Shown piece after piece: positions 11,888 through 24,134 of a stretch of 64,000 nucleotides of DNA. The notes beneath the pieces are model-generated. The model searched no databases. It was not told the DNA's origin and saw only the letters and a program-made list of their open reading frames with translations. A program made the position numbers and the translations under genes. The DNA is from Clonostachys chloroleuca. Taxonomy: Eukaryota; Ascomycota; Sordariomycetes; Hypocreales; Bionectriaceae. Within the stretch, counting starts at the first letter, position 1; each line of letters starts with the position of its first letter. The stretch covers positions 11,470,001 to 11,534,000 of the forward strand of contig JBANAY010000004.1 of NCBI GenBank assembly GCA_037952775.1. Direction: 5' to 3'.

Positions 11888-13387
11888 ATGGCCGCTCCTC
11901 CTCCCACACTGTACTCCCAATGCCAGAGTTCATATGCCTCAGACGAGATCAACCACCGCAGATATCTTCCGGCGGATTCGATGCGCATCCTCGCCAAGAG
12001 GGGGAATGTCGGCTCCGAACTAAAACGCAAAAAGAAGATACCACTGAGAGTTTCAAAGTGTGCCGGTCAGGTCGAGCAGCAAGCGAGCAAACTATTCTTG
12101 ACCCTTGTGCATTTCGACAAGGCCCTGGACATCAGAAGCTTGCTAAGAGCAGGGTTTACAGACAAGGACCTTCCACTAATCAAAGTGGATGACACCACTC
12201 TACGATCTTCTTCTGAAAAGAATAAGTTGTTCAAGACACCCAAGGACTGGACTGAGCAGATCATAGATAGTTTTCTCGAGAAACAGTGGATGATGATAGC
12301 ACCAGTCTTTACAGACAACGGCGAGCATCGCGAATTTGACACGAATGTCTGTTTGCCCTTTGACAGTCTGGACGAGAAAGGTCACAGCAATACCAGTGTC
12401 GTCTTTCAGGCAAACATTCATAAGGCGCACCAGATTGGATTTGAGGTATAGTCGCCTTCTCAGCCCCAAGCCTCATGTTCTTCCACTTTTTTACTCTAAC
12501 ATCAATAGGATGACGCTCCAAGTCTATTGGTTGCCCTCAAAGAGTTCAAGCTTAGCAATTATTTTGAAGATGAGCGTGAGAACCTCGACAGGATTCGAGG
12601 ACTAAGTAATAATAAGCACATCACTAAAAGTTTCGGGTCTTTCTCCCAGGGCAACAGGAAGTTCATGATGTTCCCTTGGGCTGATGGCGGAGACCTGGAA
12701 AACTTTTGGCAGGAGAAGGATACCGACGAGCGATCGCCCCAATTGCTTGTCTGGTCCTTGGAACAGATGCTTGGTCTCGCCGAAGCTCTCCAAGCCCTGC
12801 ACCATAACATTGGTGAGAAGATCAACTTGCGCCATGGCGACCTGAAACCCGGAAACATCCTTCACTTCCTCACAGGGGATGGTAGAGGTGTCCTGAAAAT
12901 TGCCGATTTTGGCATATCCAAGATTCACAATGTCAACACTTTTGAGAGAATGGATCATCCCACTCATACTAGGGCCACCTCGCCATCCTACGAGGCACCC
13001 GAGGCTGTGTCGAGAGAAAAAAGGGCAAGATCGCGCAAATATGATATCTGGTCATTGGGTTGCATCTACCTTGAATTCGCGATCTGGCTCATCCATGACT
13101 GGAAGAGCATCCAAGATTTCAACGAAGAAAGGAAACCCAAGGCCTATACCGATACTTTCGCGCACTTCTATCATGACTCCAACGGCCAGGTAGAAGTTCA
13201 CCCAAAGGTCAATGAGAAGATTGAATCATTGAAGAGTAACCCACAGTGCGGCGAGAACAGCCCTCTGAGGGACCTTCTAGATTTGATTGATTCTCGTCTC
13301 CTTCGAGTAGAGGTTGATGACCGCCTCGATGCAGAAGGGTTGCGAAACAGGCTAGCGGCAATAGTCAAGAAAGCCAAACCCCAATGA
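11888..13387 (+). CDS. Fungal Ser/Thr protein kinase-like protein 2
   Basis: Two exons, 11888-12445 and 12509-13387, give 478 residues. The intron begins GTATAG and has a CTAAC branch point. The N-terminal module matches that of kinase-like protein 1: ASKLFLTLVHF, DIRSLLRAGFTDKDLP, LEKQWMMIAPVFTD, a degenerate glycine loop (GHSNTSVVF) and NIHKAHQ. Exon 2 holds the remaining kinase fold: LLVALKEFKL, MMFPWADGG, RHGDLKPGNIL (HGD rather than HRD), IADFGISKI (intact DFG), SYEAPEAV and DIWSLGCIYLEF. It is shorter at the N-terminus than its paralogue, lacking the first 100 or so basic residues. The DFG Asp and APE motif argue for activity; the loop changes leave doubt. Such kinases are abundant in filamentous fungi and mostly uncharacterised. 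Confidence 0.88.
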
Positions 13388-13835
13388 TTATCACCCCAAG
13401 AGCACTGAGTTGATGATGTTTTCGTTGGGGAATTCCAAAAAGCGCAAGAGGGATTCTGTACCTTTACTAGGTGTATTATTATGGTATCAGGAAATTAAGG
13501 GTTTGTTGCAAAATCTTGGGTGAAAAGGTGGCTTTTAATGACCTGTGTTTGTTTTGTCCTAATATTTCAAGTTTCTGCTTTTAGTCTTGCTACTCTATGC
13601 CTTCTTACATTCCCTCTGTTTGCGGCTCGAGTGAAAGCTATTTCTAGGTCTAGGGCAACGATGTTCTTGAAGATCACGCTTGTTTTGATACTTTAGGTTC
13701 CGCATCCCATTTATCAAGAGAATTGATAGTGCTAGCCACTATTCAGTATGTTTTCCGCATGTATCTAATGTTAAGCCTTGATACTGCCCAGCTTTCGTCA
13801 CTTCCTTCGTGGCTGATGGAGTCGACATAGCAATT
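13388..13835. other. Convergent 3' intergenic region
   Basis: This gap lies between the 3' ends of kinase-like gene 2 and the ankyrin gene. No coding signal was seen. Confidence 0.6.
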
Positions 13836-16500
13836 TTAACTTATGACAGGCTGTCCGAAAACAAGAGGACCTACTGAATCATAATATGAGCTCTTATCCC
13901 AGGGGTCTGTGGTTAGCTCATAGCGGAGGTCGTGGAGGTCCTCCTCAATGCATTTGATTGCGGCCTCGTGGTCACCAGCATTGATATTTCCCTTGATGCC
14001 CAAATAAAACCCAGCAAGCCCCAGTTCACCACAGGCTTCCTTGTTCTCGATCAGTTTGGAAAGATAACGACATGTGGCAGCTGAGTTATCTAATAGACTA
14101 TCGAGTGCCTACGTTGGGAGGGAACAGTCATCCTGAATATTCCTATCCCGAATGCCTCTGAATAGATTGACAAAAGCATCGCCTTGTTCTTTAGTTGGTC
14201 TGCAGGCGAGAGAATCGTGCTCTGGGAGCTGACGAAGGCACCATTTAAAAACGTCCCATGGGTTGTTCCCACTTGTGTCACGAAGCCACACACTAATTCT
14301 GGATAAATCTAGGCGGTGGAGAAGCTGCAGCATCTCTAGATTACAATCATATGCAGCGTAATGCAATAAATTCTTTGATTTTGGCTCGACATAAGTGTGC
14401 GAGGCACCTGCATTGATGAGGTGCTAAGTGACAGCGAGCTGGTTTCGAGCCACCGCGTCCATCAATGGGGTCTGTCCATGGAAATCTGCTGCATTGATAT
14501 CTGCTCTTCCCGTACCGAGCAGTAATTCAAAAATGCGCCCGACTTGGTTCATTCCGTTACTATAACTCTTGAGTGCTGCCACGTAGTGCAGAGGGGTGCG
14601 GCCATAAGAGTCGCGCTCCAAGGCGGACACTCCCTCCTCTAGGAGCAGCTGCACGGCTTCGGCATTGCAGGAAGCGGCAGCGACATGCAAAGCAGTTCGA
14701 CCCTCCCGGTTCTTTTCATTCGCATGACATATTTCTCCTGTGTCGGTTCTCCTGCAAGAGTGCCCTCGCACCAGAAGCAACCGCATTATTCCGATGTGGT
14801 GATGTACAGCTGCCAACATCAGCGACGTCAATCCATTGGCACCTTCCCGGTTGACATCTGCACCAGCCTCGATCAACACCTGCACGCACTTATGATGTCC
14901 CTTACGCACAGCCACATGCAGTGCTGAATCGCCTGTTTCATCTGGCATATCGAGAACACCCGTCGTGCATGATTGCAATTCCATTGCCTCGATAGCCTCT
15001 TCCATGCCCATCCCTGGCTCGCTGCCACGTGGAGCAGTGTCGTCTCCGGCTCCGGGCCATCCTCCGCATAATCCACTATTTGTTTCAGCAGTCTGCCTTG
15101 GATCTCGTTGCAATTTCGGTTCCTCATTGAATGTCTGGCGCGGTATCCAATGCTTCTGGTCAAATTGCCTAATTTAGCACACCTGAGGGCATCCTGATCA
15201 ATGCGATGGAAAGAAAACTACATACCTTGAAAAGCGCTGTTTAGGCAAAATTGTTCCCCATTCATTCAGAAGTACCTGGAGTATCTCAAACGCTCCTTTG
15301 TCAATGAGGCACTGCTCAGGGTGAGCCTCAATTCCAGATGCCGACAAGATCATAAGACGGTACTCACTTCAACAAACCCAAAACCCGTCTCATCCTGGTC
15401 ATCTGGATACAGAACCATCCCAAATTGTAAAGCATTCCCAAAGTAATCCGCCGGCAGCTTCGTGTATCTCCATTCTATTCTGGCCGACGAAATTGTCCTC
15501 GCAGGGCGGAGTGTATAGAGTGAGTATGTTTGGCCAGAGGCAATGACATCAAAATATCGCTTGCCAGGAAGCCGCCATCCCACGGACAACACTTCGGACT
15601 GGTTGCAGCCACAACCCCGCTCCCATTTGCTCGTGGCCGTTGGTGGTCTGAATCTCAACTGTAGCGGTCCGATCGATAACTGACAAAGGTTGACGTGGCA
15701 TCGGCACCGGCATTCGTAAGAGCATTTCGTCTGCGAAGCCATCCATGCGGTCGTTCTTTTAACCGTCTGATCCGTGACGGCGATAGCCAAAAGTTCGTCC
15801 GCCTGGGGTTCTATTTGATCACTGCCAGGATCTGGCTCACCGCCCTCAAGTTCCCGGATCCCCGTCGAATTCACATCAGCCTGCCGAATAGAGGACTTGT
15901 CTCGGGCGAAAACCACGACGCACTCCTGCGTCAGCATTCTCTCTGACATGAGCTTATAAAAATTTCATCTATCTGAAGGCTCATTGCTTGCATCGTCTTC
16001 CTTGTTTCCCCAATCTCGATGGCTGATAGAATGTTCATAGAGATATTGAGGTTCGTCTTAGCTTTCTGGACCTTCTCGAGCAGCGCAGCGATTTTCCCTT
16101 CCCTGATGATCCATTTCGTCTTGCTGGCTTCAGGTTCGCCCTGCTTCGTGAAGCGCTCCGACTTTTGTTTTATGATTTCCAACTGCTTCGATATTTCTTC
16201 AAGTGTTGTCTTGGTGCTCTCCAGAAGCTCCTTTTTCTGCGCTAGAAATCCAGCTGTGATACTGTCTGTGCTTGAGCGTTTCTGCACCTCATCACAGATG
16301 TCTTGAATGAAACTAATCTACATTTCCATGTCAGTGCGTGTTGCAAGAGACGAGGTTAGCCCTTCTGACAAACATACCTCATCGCACAGGTCGGAATGCA
16401 ATCTCTGAAATTTTCCACACGAAGCCGACCGTCTTGGCCGCCAATTGCGTCAGCTGAAAACCGCAGCCGCCACGGCTCCAAGAACCTCAAGCCCGGACAT
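13836..16500 (-). pseudogene. Ankyrin-repeat protein with fungal N-terminal domain; two in-frame TAG codons
   Basis: The N-terminus (MSGLEVLGAVAAAV, then a Leu/Lys-rich helical region) resembles the fungal N-terminal domains of STAND and ankyrin proteins. A Cys-rich segment follows (CSYECRCRCHVN and RGCGCN), then ankyrin repeats: GDSALHVAVRKGHHKCV, NGLTSLMLAAVHHH, GRTALHVAAASCNAEAV and GRTPLHYVAALKS. Exons are about 16500-16388, 16317-15368, 15326-15226 and 15182-13836. The exon 1 donor is weak (GTGCGA); a better GTATGT donor at 16377 does not keep the frame. Three frame breaks lie at or near short runs (16457-16460, 15958-15962, 15013-15015), and each is mended by one added base. Two TAG codons remain (14426-14424 and 14111-14109) inside well-conserved sequence, each at a position where Gln fits. 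The intact product would be about 837 residues. It is called a pseudogene because of the two stops. Confidence 0.72.
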
Positions 16501-17315
16501 CTTTACAGGCCCTCGGCAGTTCGACTTTGGTCTTCGCCTCCTCTTTGCGGGCTTCTCAAATCGCGGGACAGCTGGTGGGATTTCCAGAAAGAACTCGGAC
16601 GAACGCCCAAGCAACCCGTGGATGAATGCAGGGCAGGGTCGCCATTCTGCACTTTGGTCTCAGGGCTCTCAGCTGCGTCACAAATGCGGCATCCTGTGCA
16701 TTGCCCAACCAATGCCTTGCTCCAAGCCTCGACAGGATGGCCAGCTTGCTTGGAGCTCACCAACTGCAATTGGATGGCAAGGCACACACACGTCCTGTCA
16801 ACCTGCAGCCAAGGTTGGGCACCATAACACAAGCGCCAAACTTGGATCCTAGTCCCAATCTTTTGGATAACAATTATTCCCCAGAATAATTTGATACGGC
16901 AAGTATAAGCAGAAAAGGCTCTTGATAGCACAGAAGGTCCCTAGGACTTAGCTATCAATAGTAGGGGCTAGTGCCCCGATTTCTTTTTCGCGTTCTACGT
17001 GTACCATTCTACATTCGACTTTCCAGTGTGTTGGTTGGATGTATTTGTTTGCGCTGGCCGGCACACCTTGTCCTGCTCGGCTGTAGGCTGCGGTCAGGCA
17101 GTCTAAGCATGCGGGCTGGTGTAAGTCTGTTAGTTATACTAATGACACAAGAATGAAAGAGCGTGACTGAGAGAAAACAATGGTCTGGGTAACCAAAAAT
17201 TAATTAAATAATTGCTGCTAGATCGCTGGAAAATTGCCCATGCTAGGTGGGAGGGATATCAGTGGTATATCAAACAATAAATAAAACGAAAGATCGACGT
17301 TGAGCTGGCCAGACC
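16501..17315. other. Intergenic region upstream of the ankyrin gene
   Basis: This is the probable promoter of the ankyrin gene together with the 3' flank of the PLD-fold gene. Open frames here are unconvincing on both strands. Confidence 0.5.
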
Positions 17316-18767
17316 TCACTCGGGCTGAGGCTCCGGTGCGAGGGAATCAAACAGAGTTTCGGCACGTTTCTCAAGAACGCCCTCCCATAAGCGACGCCAT
17401 TCAAAGCATGAGACGTAAAACAATATTCCAATCTCCTGACTTGTCCACCAACTCGCTCTGTCCTGATTACCAGAGCCGAGCACCAGGTACTCTTCATCAA
17501 CCATCGTCATCTTGAAGTGGCTGAGCACAGGCTCGTCCTCCTCGCCCGCCCTGCTTTCCAGGGGCTGATAGTAGAGGATTTCCAGTCGGCCAACCTCTTC
17601 GTCCTGGGCTTCCAGGTCTCCCTGGCGCTGGCTGAGAGCTTTGTACTCCTTGATGAAGCGATCCAGACACCTGGCTGTTGTAGTCTCAGCAGTGATGATC
17701 TGCTCAATGTTCATCATGTTCTTGCTGGTGCGAATTTGCACATCTACGCCTCGCTGGAGAGCAGCAAGTAGAGCCTCCATAAAGGGCCACGCCGTCACAT
17801 TAGGCGTCACAATGTTGATGCTTCGCTGGGCGTTGTTGAACAAGGTAAGAAGAGCAGCGTTGAGGGGCGTGATGGGTGGTCTAGACTGTGAGAGGATGGG
17901 GAAGACGCTGAAACGTGGATTCCGGTGATGCGACGAAGGTAGGAAGATGGTAGGGACTGGTGGCATTTCCGGGAACTTGAGGGACTGCGTAGCAGAATTC
18001 TCCACTCCGCCGATGAGCATCGACGCCCTCTTGGATGACCGGCTCGTGGCATGCAATGTGTTCCTAGGGGTGTCTTCTCCCCGAGACTCGGGAAAGGCCA
18101 GTGTGCCCCAGACGCCGTCTTGGAAAGCTGCGAGCTGGATCACAACATTTCCCTCTAGTTCAACGCAACCCTCAAACCACCTCTCCCAGCTCACGTTGCA
18201 GCTAGGGACCCAGGCTTTGGCTCCGTCCACAATGAGATACTTTGGATGCATGACGCTGAAAGGAGTAAAGAACAGACTCTTGACGGAGAGCTCGATGTTG
18301 CCGGCCCTCAAGAGCTCCTCGTTGGGGAGGCCCAGGCTAGGCCACTTGCTGGGAGGGTAGACATGGCCCTCGCGAGAGGAGGTATGCAGCAGCTTCTGGA
18401 AGAGGCCAGACGATGAGAAGCCAATCGTCACCTTGAGAGGGACTTTACTCGGGTTCTCAGCCCTCGCAGAGGCGAGCTTGATGAGGGTCTCCCGGAAGGA
18501 GTTGAGGGTAGGCGAATCCGCCCAGTAGCAAGTCACAAAGTTGACAGAGTGCTTGGCGTTCAGGATAGCTGGCAGCAGCGCGCGGGTGAAGATGGTCAAG
18601 CCAGTGCCGACATAGAGAGCCTTGGGCACGCTGGAAGTGATGAGCGACTCAGGGCGGTCCACATAGTAATTGGGAAAATCGTGATCCTGGTCCTTCTTGT
18701 GCGACTGCAGTAGTTCGGTCCAGGGGCCCACGAAGGACGCGGGGAACTCTGATGCGATGCCCGTCAT
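17316..18767 (-). CDS. Phospholipase D-fold protein with two HKD motifs
   Basis: A single exon encodes 483 residues. Two HxKxxxxD motifs are intact: HPKYLIVD near residue 174 and HFKMTMVD near 417. Each is followed by a turn with conserved polar residues (PSCNVSWERW and GSGNQDRASWW). This two-lobe arrangement is that of the PLD superfamily, whose members hydrolyse phosphodiesters in lipids or nucleic acids through a covalent phospho-histidine. The PX, PH and C2 domains of classical fungal Spo14/PLD1 are absent, and the length fits the small PLD-like or cardiolipin-synthase-like group. No signal peptide or clear membrane segment was seen. The substrate cannot be told from the sequence. Its 5' side faces AP-2 mu across a divergent 1.3 kb region. 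Confidence 0.88.
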   Translation of the reverse strand: MTGIASEFPASFVGPWTELLQSHKKDQDHDFPNYYVDRPESLITSSVPKALYVGTGLTIFTRALLPAILNAKHSVNFVTCYWADSPTLNSFRETLIKLASARAENPSKVPLKVTIGFSSSGLFQKLLHTSSREGHVYPPSKWPSLGLPNEELLRAGNIELSVKSLFFTPFSVMHPKYLIVDGAKAWVPSCNVSWERWFEGCVELEGNVVIQLAAFQDGVWGTLAFPESRGEDTPRNTLHATSRSSKRASMLIGGVENSATQSLKFPEMPPVPTIFLPSSHHRNPRFSVFPILSQSRPPITPLNAALLTLFNNAQRSINIVTPNVTAWPFMEALLAALQRGVDVQIRTSKNMMNIEQIITAETTTARCLDRFIKEYKALSQRQGDLEAQDEEVGRLEILYYQPLESRAGEEDEPVLSHFKMTMVDEEYLVLGSGNQDRASWWTSQEIGILFYVSCFEWRRLWEGVLEKRAETLFDSLAPEPQPE

Positions 18768-20054
18768 GATGAGAGCGGCGGACTATGGATGCAGGGTAAG
18801 CGGCGACACAGACGTTTCCGTGATGCTATCGCAAGCTCATCACCGGCGATGAATGAGAAGGAGAGAGCAACGTAAACTCCACGAGGGAACGCGCGGACGA
18901 CACAAAACCCGCCCAGGAGCTAAGCTGGTGTAATGTGATCTATTTGATCGATGGAGCGAAACTGGCGACGAGACGCGATTGATTTAATTACTTGCATAAG
19001 ACAAAATTATACAGGCCGCCTCCTAACTGGATCCCCACTAGCTCTCAGCCTGGGCTGTGCTCAGACTCGCTGGGGCGTGACTTGACAGGGGCCCACAGCG
19101 GCCTACCAGCGCTAATCACCCCTAATCTCATTGGCGCCCATATCAACATAACGGATGAAACAATTGCTATATGAACAACAACATTGTGTTGTGGTAACAG
19201 CAGAATTCGGGCGCGTTTTCTGAGGCGTCGTTGCTGCAGCCCCGAGAAACAAAATCAACACCATCATCGCCAGATTTCATAACATTAGTGTTCACGAAGC
19301 ATGATCTTTTCCCATTGGATAGAGGGCACGCTGGCCGTCTCTGCACATGTAACAAACATGGCCCTCGAGTGAAGCTCTCCTACAGCAAAATTGAGGTCAC
19401 AGCAGTCACTCACAGCTCAAAGATACAAACTATGAAGACGGGTTGAGTGAAGATGGGATGAGAATTCCCCAAGCCGTTAGCCCCGGGCGCTGAATAATAT
19501 TCCCGAACCGTGCACTGTCACGCCTCACCGCCTGCCCAACCTGCGGCAGTTCGTGGTTCGTGGCCGGGTCTCAGCCCAGCCGCAAAAGGAAGCACGCACA
19601 AGCTCCGCGATATCATGCGAGCTGTTCTATAGCGGTTAGTATCTGCTTAAATGGAAGATGCAGATAGTCTTGGACAAATATCATTACATAGCGAGTTTCA
19701 AAGCTGTACTTCCCCCGTGCTGAAGCTCCAACTGGCAACCCAGCTGCCCTGTCTGGTGGACTGATAGCCTTAGTAACGGCAGAATTCCCGCCCATCTCTT
19801 CCCCCACCACCAATTGATCCTCTACCAATTCGCCTATCCATCCAAAAGGGGTGAAGCTGCTACAGCTCTGTCGACCCCCAACGCAACATCTCTCGTTATC
19901 GCCCGATTCCATCTCGTCTGCGCCGCTCCCTCGTAGACCGAAACCGCTGCATTCGTATCCGATTGTTCCAGCCCAATCGCCGCGCACCAGCTGGCCACAT
20001 ACATCTCCACCTGTGCTTGTGCCCGTGGTGCGCATCACCACCCAACCAACCGCC
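18768..20054. other. Divergent intergenic region, PLD-fold gene / AP-2 mu
   Basis: This is promoter and leader space of two oppositely oriented genes. The last 250 bases are pyrimidine-rich and resemble an untranslated leader of AP-2 mu. No ORF is supported. Confidence 0.55.
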
Positions 20055-21546
20055 ATGATCTCCGGTGTCCTCATATTCAACCAAAAGGGCGAGAATCTCA
20101 TCTTCCGTGCCTTCCGAAACGACTGCCGCCCTCGCCTCGCCGATGTCTTCCGCATCCAGGTCATCTCCAACTCCCAGGTCCGCTCGCCCATCTTGACGCT
20201 TGGGAGCACCACCTTCAGCCATGTCAAGCACGAGAACATCTACCTGGTCGCCATCACCAAGAGCAATGCCAATGCCGCCCTCGTCTTCGAGTTTCTCTAC
20301 CGCCTGATACAGCTAGGTCGGGGGTACTTTGGCAAGTTTGACGAGGAAGCTGTCAAGAACAACTTCGTCCTGGTGTACGAGCTGCTGGATGGTATGTTCC
20401 CCCAGCTGACAAACCCAGCAATCCTCAGAGATGATTGTCACAGCTAACAGAATCGCACCACTATGTAGAAATCATCGATTTCGGATACCCCCAGAACACC
20501 GAGACCGACACGCTAAAGATGTACATCACCACCGAGGGTGTCAGAAACGAGTCGCGCTCCGAGAACACGTCCAAGATTACCATGCAGGCCACCGGCGCCC
20601 TGTCATGGCGCAAGGCCGACGTCAAATACCGCAAGAACGAAGCTTTCGTCGATGTGATAGAAGACGTCAACCTCCTAATGTCAGCGACCGGTGCCATCCT
20701 TCGCGCAGACGTCAACGGCCAGATCATCATGCGCGCCTATCTGTCCGGCACACCCGAGTGCAAGTTCGGCCTCAACGACCGCCTCCTCCTCGACAACGAC
20801 GGCCTGCACAGCCTCCCCAGCGGGAATCGCATGGGCACCAAGGCCACAAAGGCAGCCGCGGGCAGCGTGACCCTCGAGGACTGCCAGTTCCACCAGTGCG
20901 TCAAGCTTGGCAAATTCGACAGCGACCGCATCATCAGCTTCGTGCCACCAGACGGCGAGTTCGAGCTCATGCGTTACCGTGCCACCGAGAACGTCAACCT
21001 CCCCTTCAAGGTCCACGCCATCGTCAACGAGGTCGGCAAGTCCAAGGTCGAGTATAGCATCGGTGTCAAGGCCAACTTTGGCCCCAAGCTGTTTGCCACC
21101 AACGTCGTCATCCGTATCCCTACGCCGCTCAACACCGCCAAGATCACGGAGCGGTGCACCCAGGGCAAGGCCAAGTACGAGCCCTCGGAGAACTGCATCG
21201 TTTGGAAGATTTCTCGTTTCACCGGCCAGAGCGAGTTCGTGCTCAGCGCTGAGGCCCTCCTCACGAGCATGACCAACCAGCGCGCCTGGAGCAGGCCCCC
21301 CTCAACCTAAACTTCAGCCTGCTCATGTTCACCAGCTCCGGCCTCCTGGTCCGCTATCTGAAAGTGTTCGAGAAGAGCAACTACTCCAGTGTCAAGTGGG
21401 TGCGGTACATGACAAGAGCAGGGTCGTACGAAATAAGGTAAGATACCCGTCCCCAGTCCTCCTTTTCTTCCTCTCGGTGGAACTCTCCTTCGTGTGCACG
21501 AGCCCTAGGATCACTGTGCTAACAATGACTGTAAATCAGGTTCTGA
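20055..21546 (+). CDS. APM4: AP-2 clathrin adaptor complex subunit mu (one frame break)
   Basis: This is the medium subunit of the AP-2 adaptor, which links cargo, PIP2 and clathrin at the plasma membrane. Exons are 20055-20391, 20469-21437 and 21540-21546; intron donors are GTATGT and GTAAGA. The longin-like N-domain ([42 protein letters not shown]) is followed by the mu homology domain ([65 protein letters not shown]). The tail YEIRF lies across the last intron. The exon total is one base short of a multiple of three. Near 21296-21301 a C6 run must be C7 to join SRPP to [10 protein letters not shown]; as given, the frame ends in TAA at 21310. Because the sequence on both sides is fully conserved, an assembly indel is the likely cause. 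The restored length is 437 residues. Confidence 0.95.
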
Positions 21547-24134
21547 GACAATTCTTGTTGTGTGGCAGTTAGTAGAGCATGTATGGCGTTTATGGATATC
21601 CTGGGATGGCGACTTGAATTGCATCTTCGGCGTCGACAATAAAAATTCTGGTTATTTATTCCTAACAGTTCGTGTGATTCATGTTTTGACCGAGAAACGC
21701 GGTGCGTCCATTTTACGGCTTCGCACTGCTATACTATCAAGCTTCTAGCTGCTCAAAACTGGGTGTTCTCTTACAGTTGCAACCGAGCATAGAACCTAGA
21801 GGTACGTCATTGCTACAAGAAGAAAGTCGCCTTGAGGTAAATATTACAAGTTCCCATGCGCCACTTCTGTGGAGGGTCACCAGCTAGTGAATAGACATTA
21901 TCGTCTCAATCCTGCTTATTCGATCCCAGGAGATGGTTCAATATTCGGGACAGACCTGAACTTAGTTTACGATCCGCCGACCATCGCCGAGCACACATAC
22001 CATCAGCCTACAGGTATGACAAAGAAGGGGGTGTATGATTCCATCGCCGCCCCCGTCTGGTTGCATATGGCTGAGCCTGTTATCTGAAGGTTTGCGGCCT
22101 ATGTCCCCTGAGTCGCCAATAGCGTAATCGTTGTGTCGGCGTGCCAGCTCCTACAACGAATGGGCTTGTTGGACGAGTTGTGTGAGACAACCGCTGGCCA
22201 ATTTGCCGAGGCCGCAGCTGCTCGGTGCCTCACTCGGCTGTACGATGGACTTGGTCGCGCTCACCGTCGAAGCCGTATCTATTTCTACACCTCCCTGGCT
22301 CTTCAATTCAGTGTAGGCCGTAGGCGGCCGCTGTTCCCAACGACACAATGGCGACATACCAATACTCAAGCCAATACGGGGCCGACACTCTCTCGCCCAA
22401 GTGTATCGTCATAATTGTCTCGGCCAATTTTCTTTCCCCTTGTAACCGCCAACCAAGTCAAACGGTTGGGTAGATATACACCCACGTTCCTGTACCACCC
22501 CCACGAGACCACGAGACCCTCAGCGGGCCATGTTTGGATTCTGCTCACAGAGGAGCTCCCCCGGCAGTTGCCTCTGCCGAGACACTTGTTACTTTTACGC
22601 TTCTTTACAGAGATATTCCAACCCTCTAGCATGGTCACGGGCAACTCTGTCCCATCAAAACAACGAGAAAGCAAAGACAACAGCACCATCGTGTCACAGG
22701 ATGCCGGCTTAGCGCTTCCTGTAGGTTTCTGGAACGGCTTGCCCTCCAGGGTATCACAACGTTCGTCTCAACCACGCATAAAAGTGGTCTTGTCCCGTGT
22801 CCCACAACGAACCTCTCCTACTTTCAAAGACGACCCCTCTACAGTACCGCATCGGATGGGCATTACTACCTCTCGATCGAGTCTTCACTCTGTTCCACGA
22901 GCTTCTTAAATGGGGTTCAATCTGGACACAATGCTTGCGCCGTTTTCCCGCCCACATGTTCTCGAACAGGCTTGAGGACTTGGAACAAGCCGGAGACCGG
23001 CTCAGCTTCCGCGTGGTATTGATGCCATTTGCGCCACGCGTATTGAGAAGAGCCCGGTTAGTTGAATCTGCAGCGACCCATTGCGCAAGGTTCTCAGCGC
23101 AGGGCCGTGATACAAATACAGCCACCAGATTGTATCTCAGCGCGGCCGCCCGCTATGCCGGGCCATCGAGCTAGGCTCAATCCAACAATATGTTGGCAAT
23201 ATATGTTGCTCACGGGTGCGCTCTTCCAAGTTACCGCCGGTTGTCAAACGATGACACGGGGGCCATTATCTCTCTTGTGGAAACCAAGGTCCTTCCGGGT
23301 AGACTTCATGGTACACCCGTGGTTACTTCACTATGCTCCTCTGCAGTTAATGCAGCCCAGATAGGTTTGTTCTAGAAGGCTCCTTATGGTTCCTCCCATC
23401 CAAGCTTGAAATTCACGGGCCTGAGATGACAATCAATCTCCGAGTAACGAACAATGCATGCTTGAGATCTAATTAACTTTGGAAGTGGGCATGTTATAAG
23501 TACCTGAAGCCTTCCGGCCGCCCGCCGCTGAGCCTATCTGCATCTTAATTCAACTCCAAGCACAAAATCAAACCCCAAAAAGCCTTTCCAGTCAACATTT
23601 CTCTGTCAGCTGTTACTTTGATGCAAGAGTGAAAGTCCCTGGCTCACGCTCCAACGCCAAGCAAATCTGCACACACCCGAACGGGCTCAACGCCGAAACA
23701 GGTGACAACGCATAACGGTTACCTACGTCTTTGTTTGCCAGACAAGTCACCTAATCAACGATAAGCGTTCAGCATATGAAAACTAGTCGACGAGAGATAG
23801 AGTAGAGCAAGAGCCAAGCCAGGATATATTGAATATCATTCGCCACTTGTCCTTGACTTTACTTCATACTTGACCATCGGTTTCAGCTCTTCCCCTGGTA
23901 TCGAGGCTTCGCTCAGTCAATCCAACTCAACAATCAGCAACAGACTCATTCCACGGTCGAAATTGAATCATCAAGGTCGCTCTTGCTACACCCATCCGAA
24001 ATTTCCTCACCAGGTACCTATAACGCCTCGACTCCATCTCAAAGCAACCACTAACACCCCCCTTTCCTGGAGCCAACCGTCTGTCAACTTCAGCCCAACC
24101 CAAAAGACTTCGAAGCAACCAATCTCCTTCGAAA
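21547..24134. other. Gene-poor region, 2.6 kb
   Basis: Only short, overlapping and non-conserved-looking frames occur, the longest being 22415-22909. No splice-joined gene or transposon could be built. The last 250 bases are a C/A-rich leader in front of the first Cys-rich gene. Confidence 0.45.

Noticed and set aside
22415..22909. 164-codon open frame
   Set aside because: Composition is not protein-like, no motif or paralogue is visible, and overlapping frames exist on the other strand.
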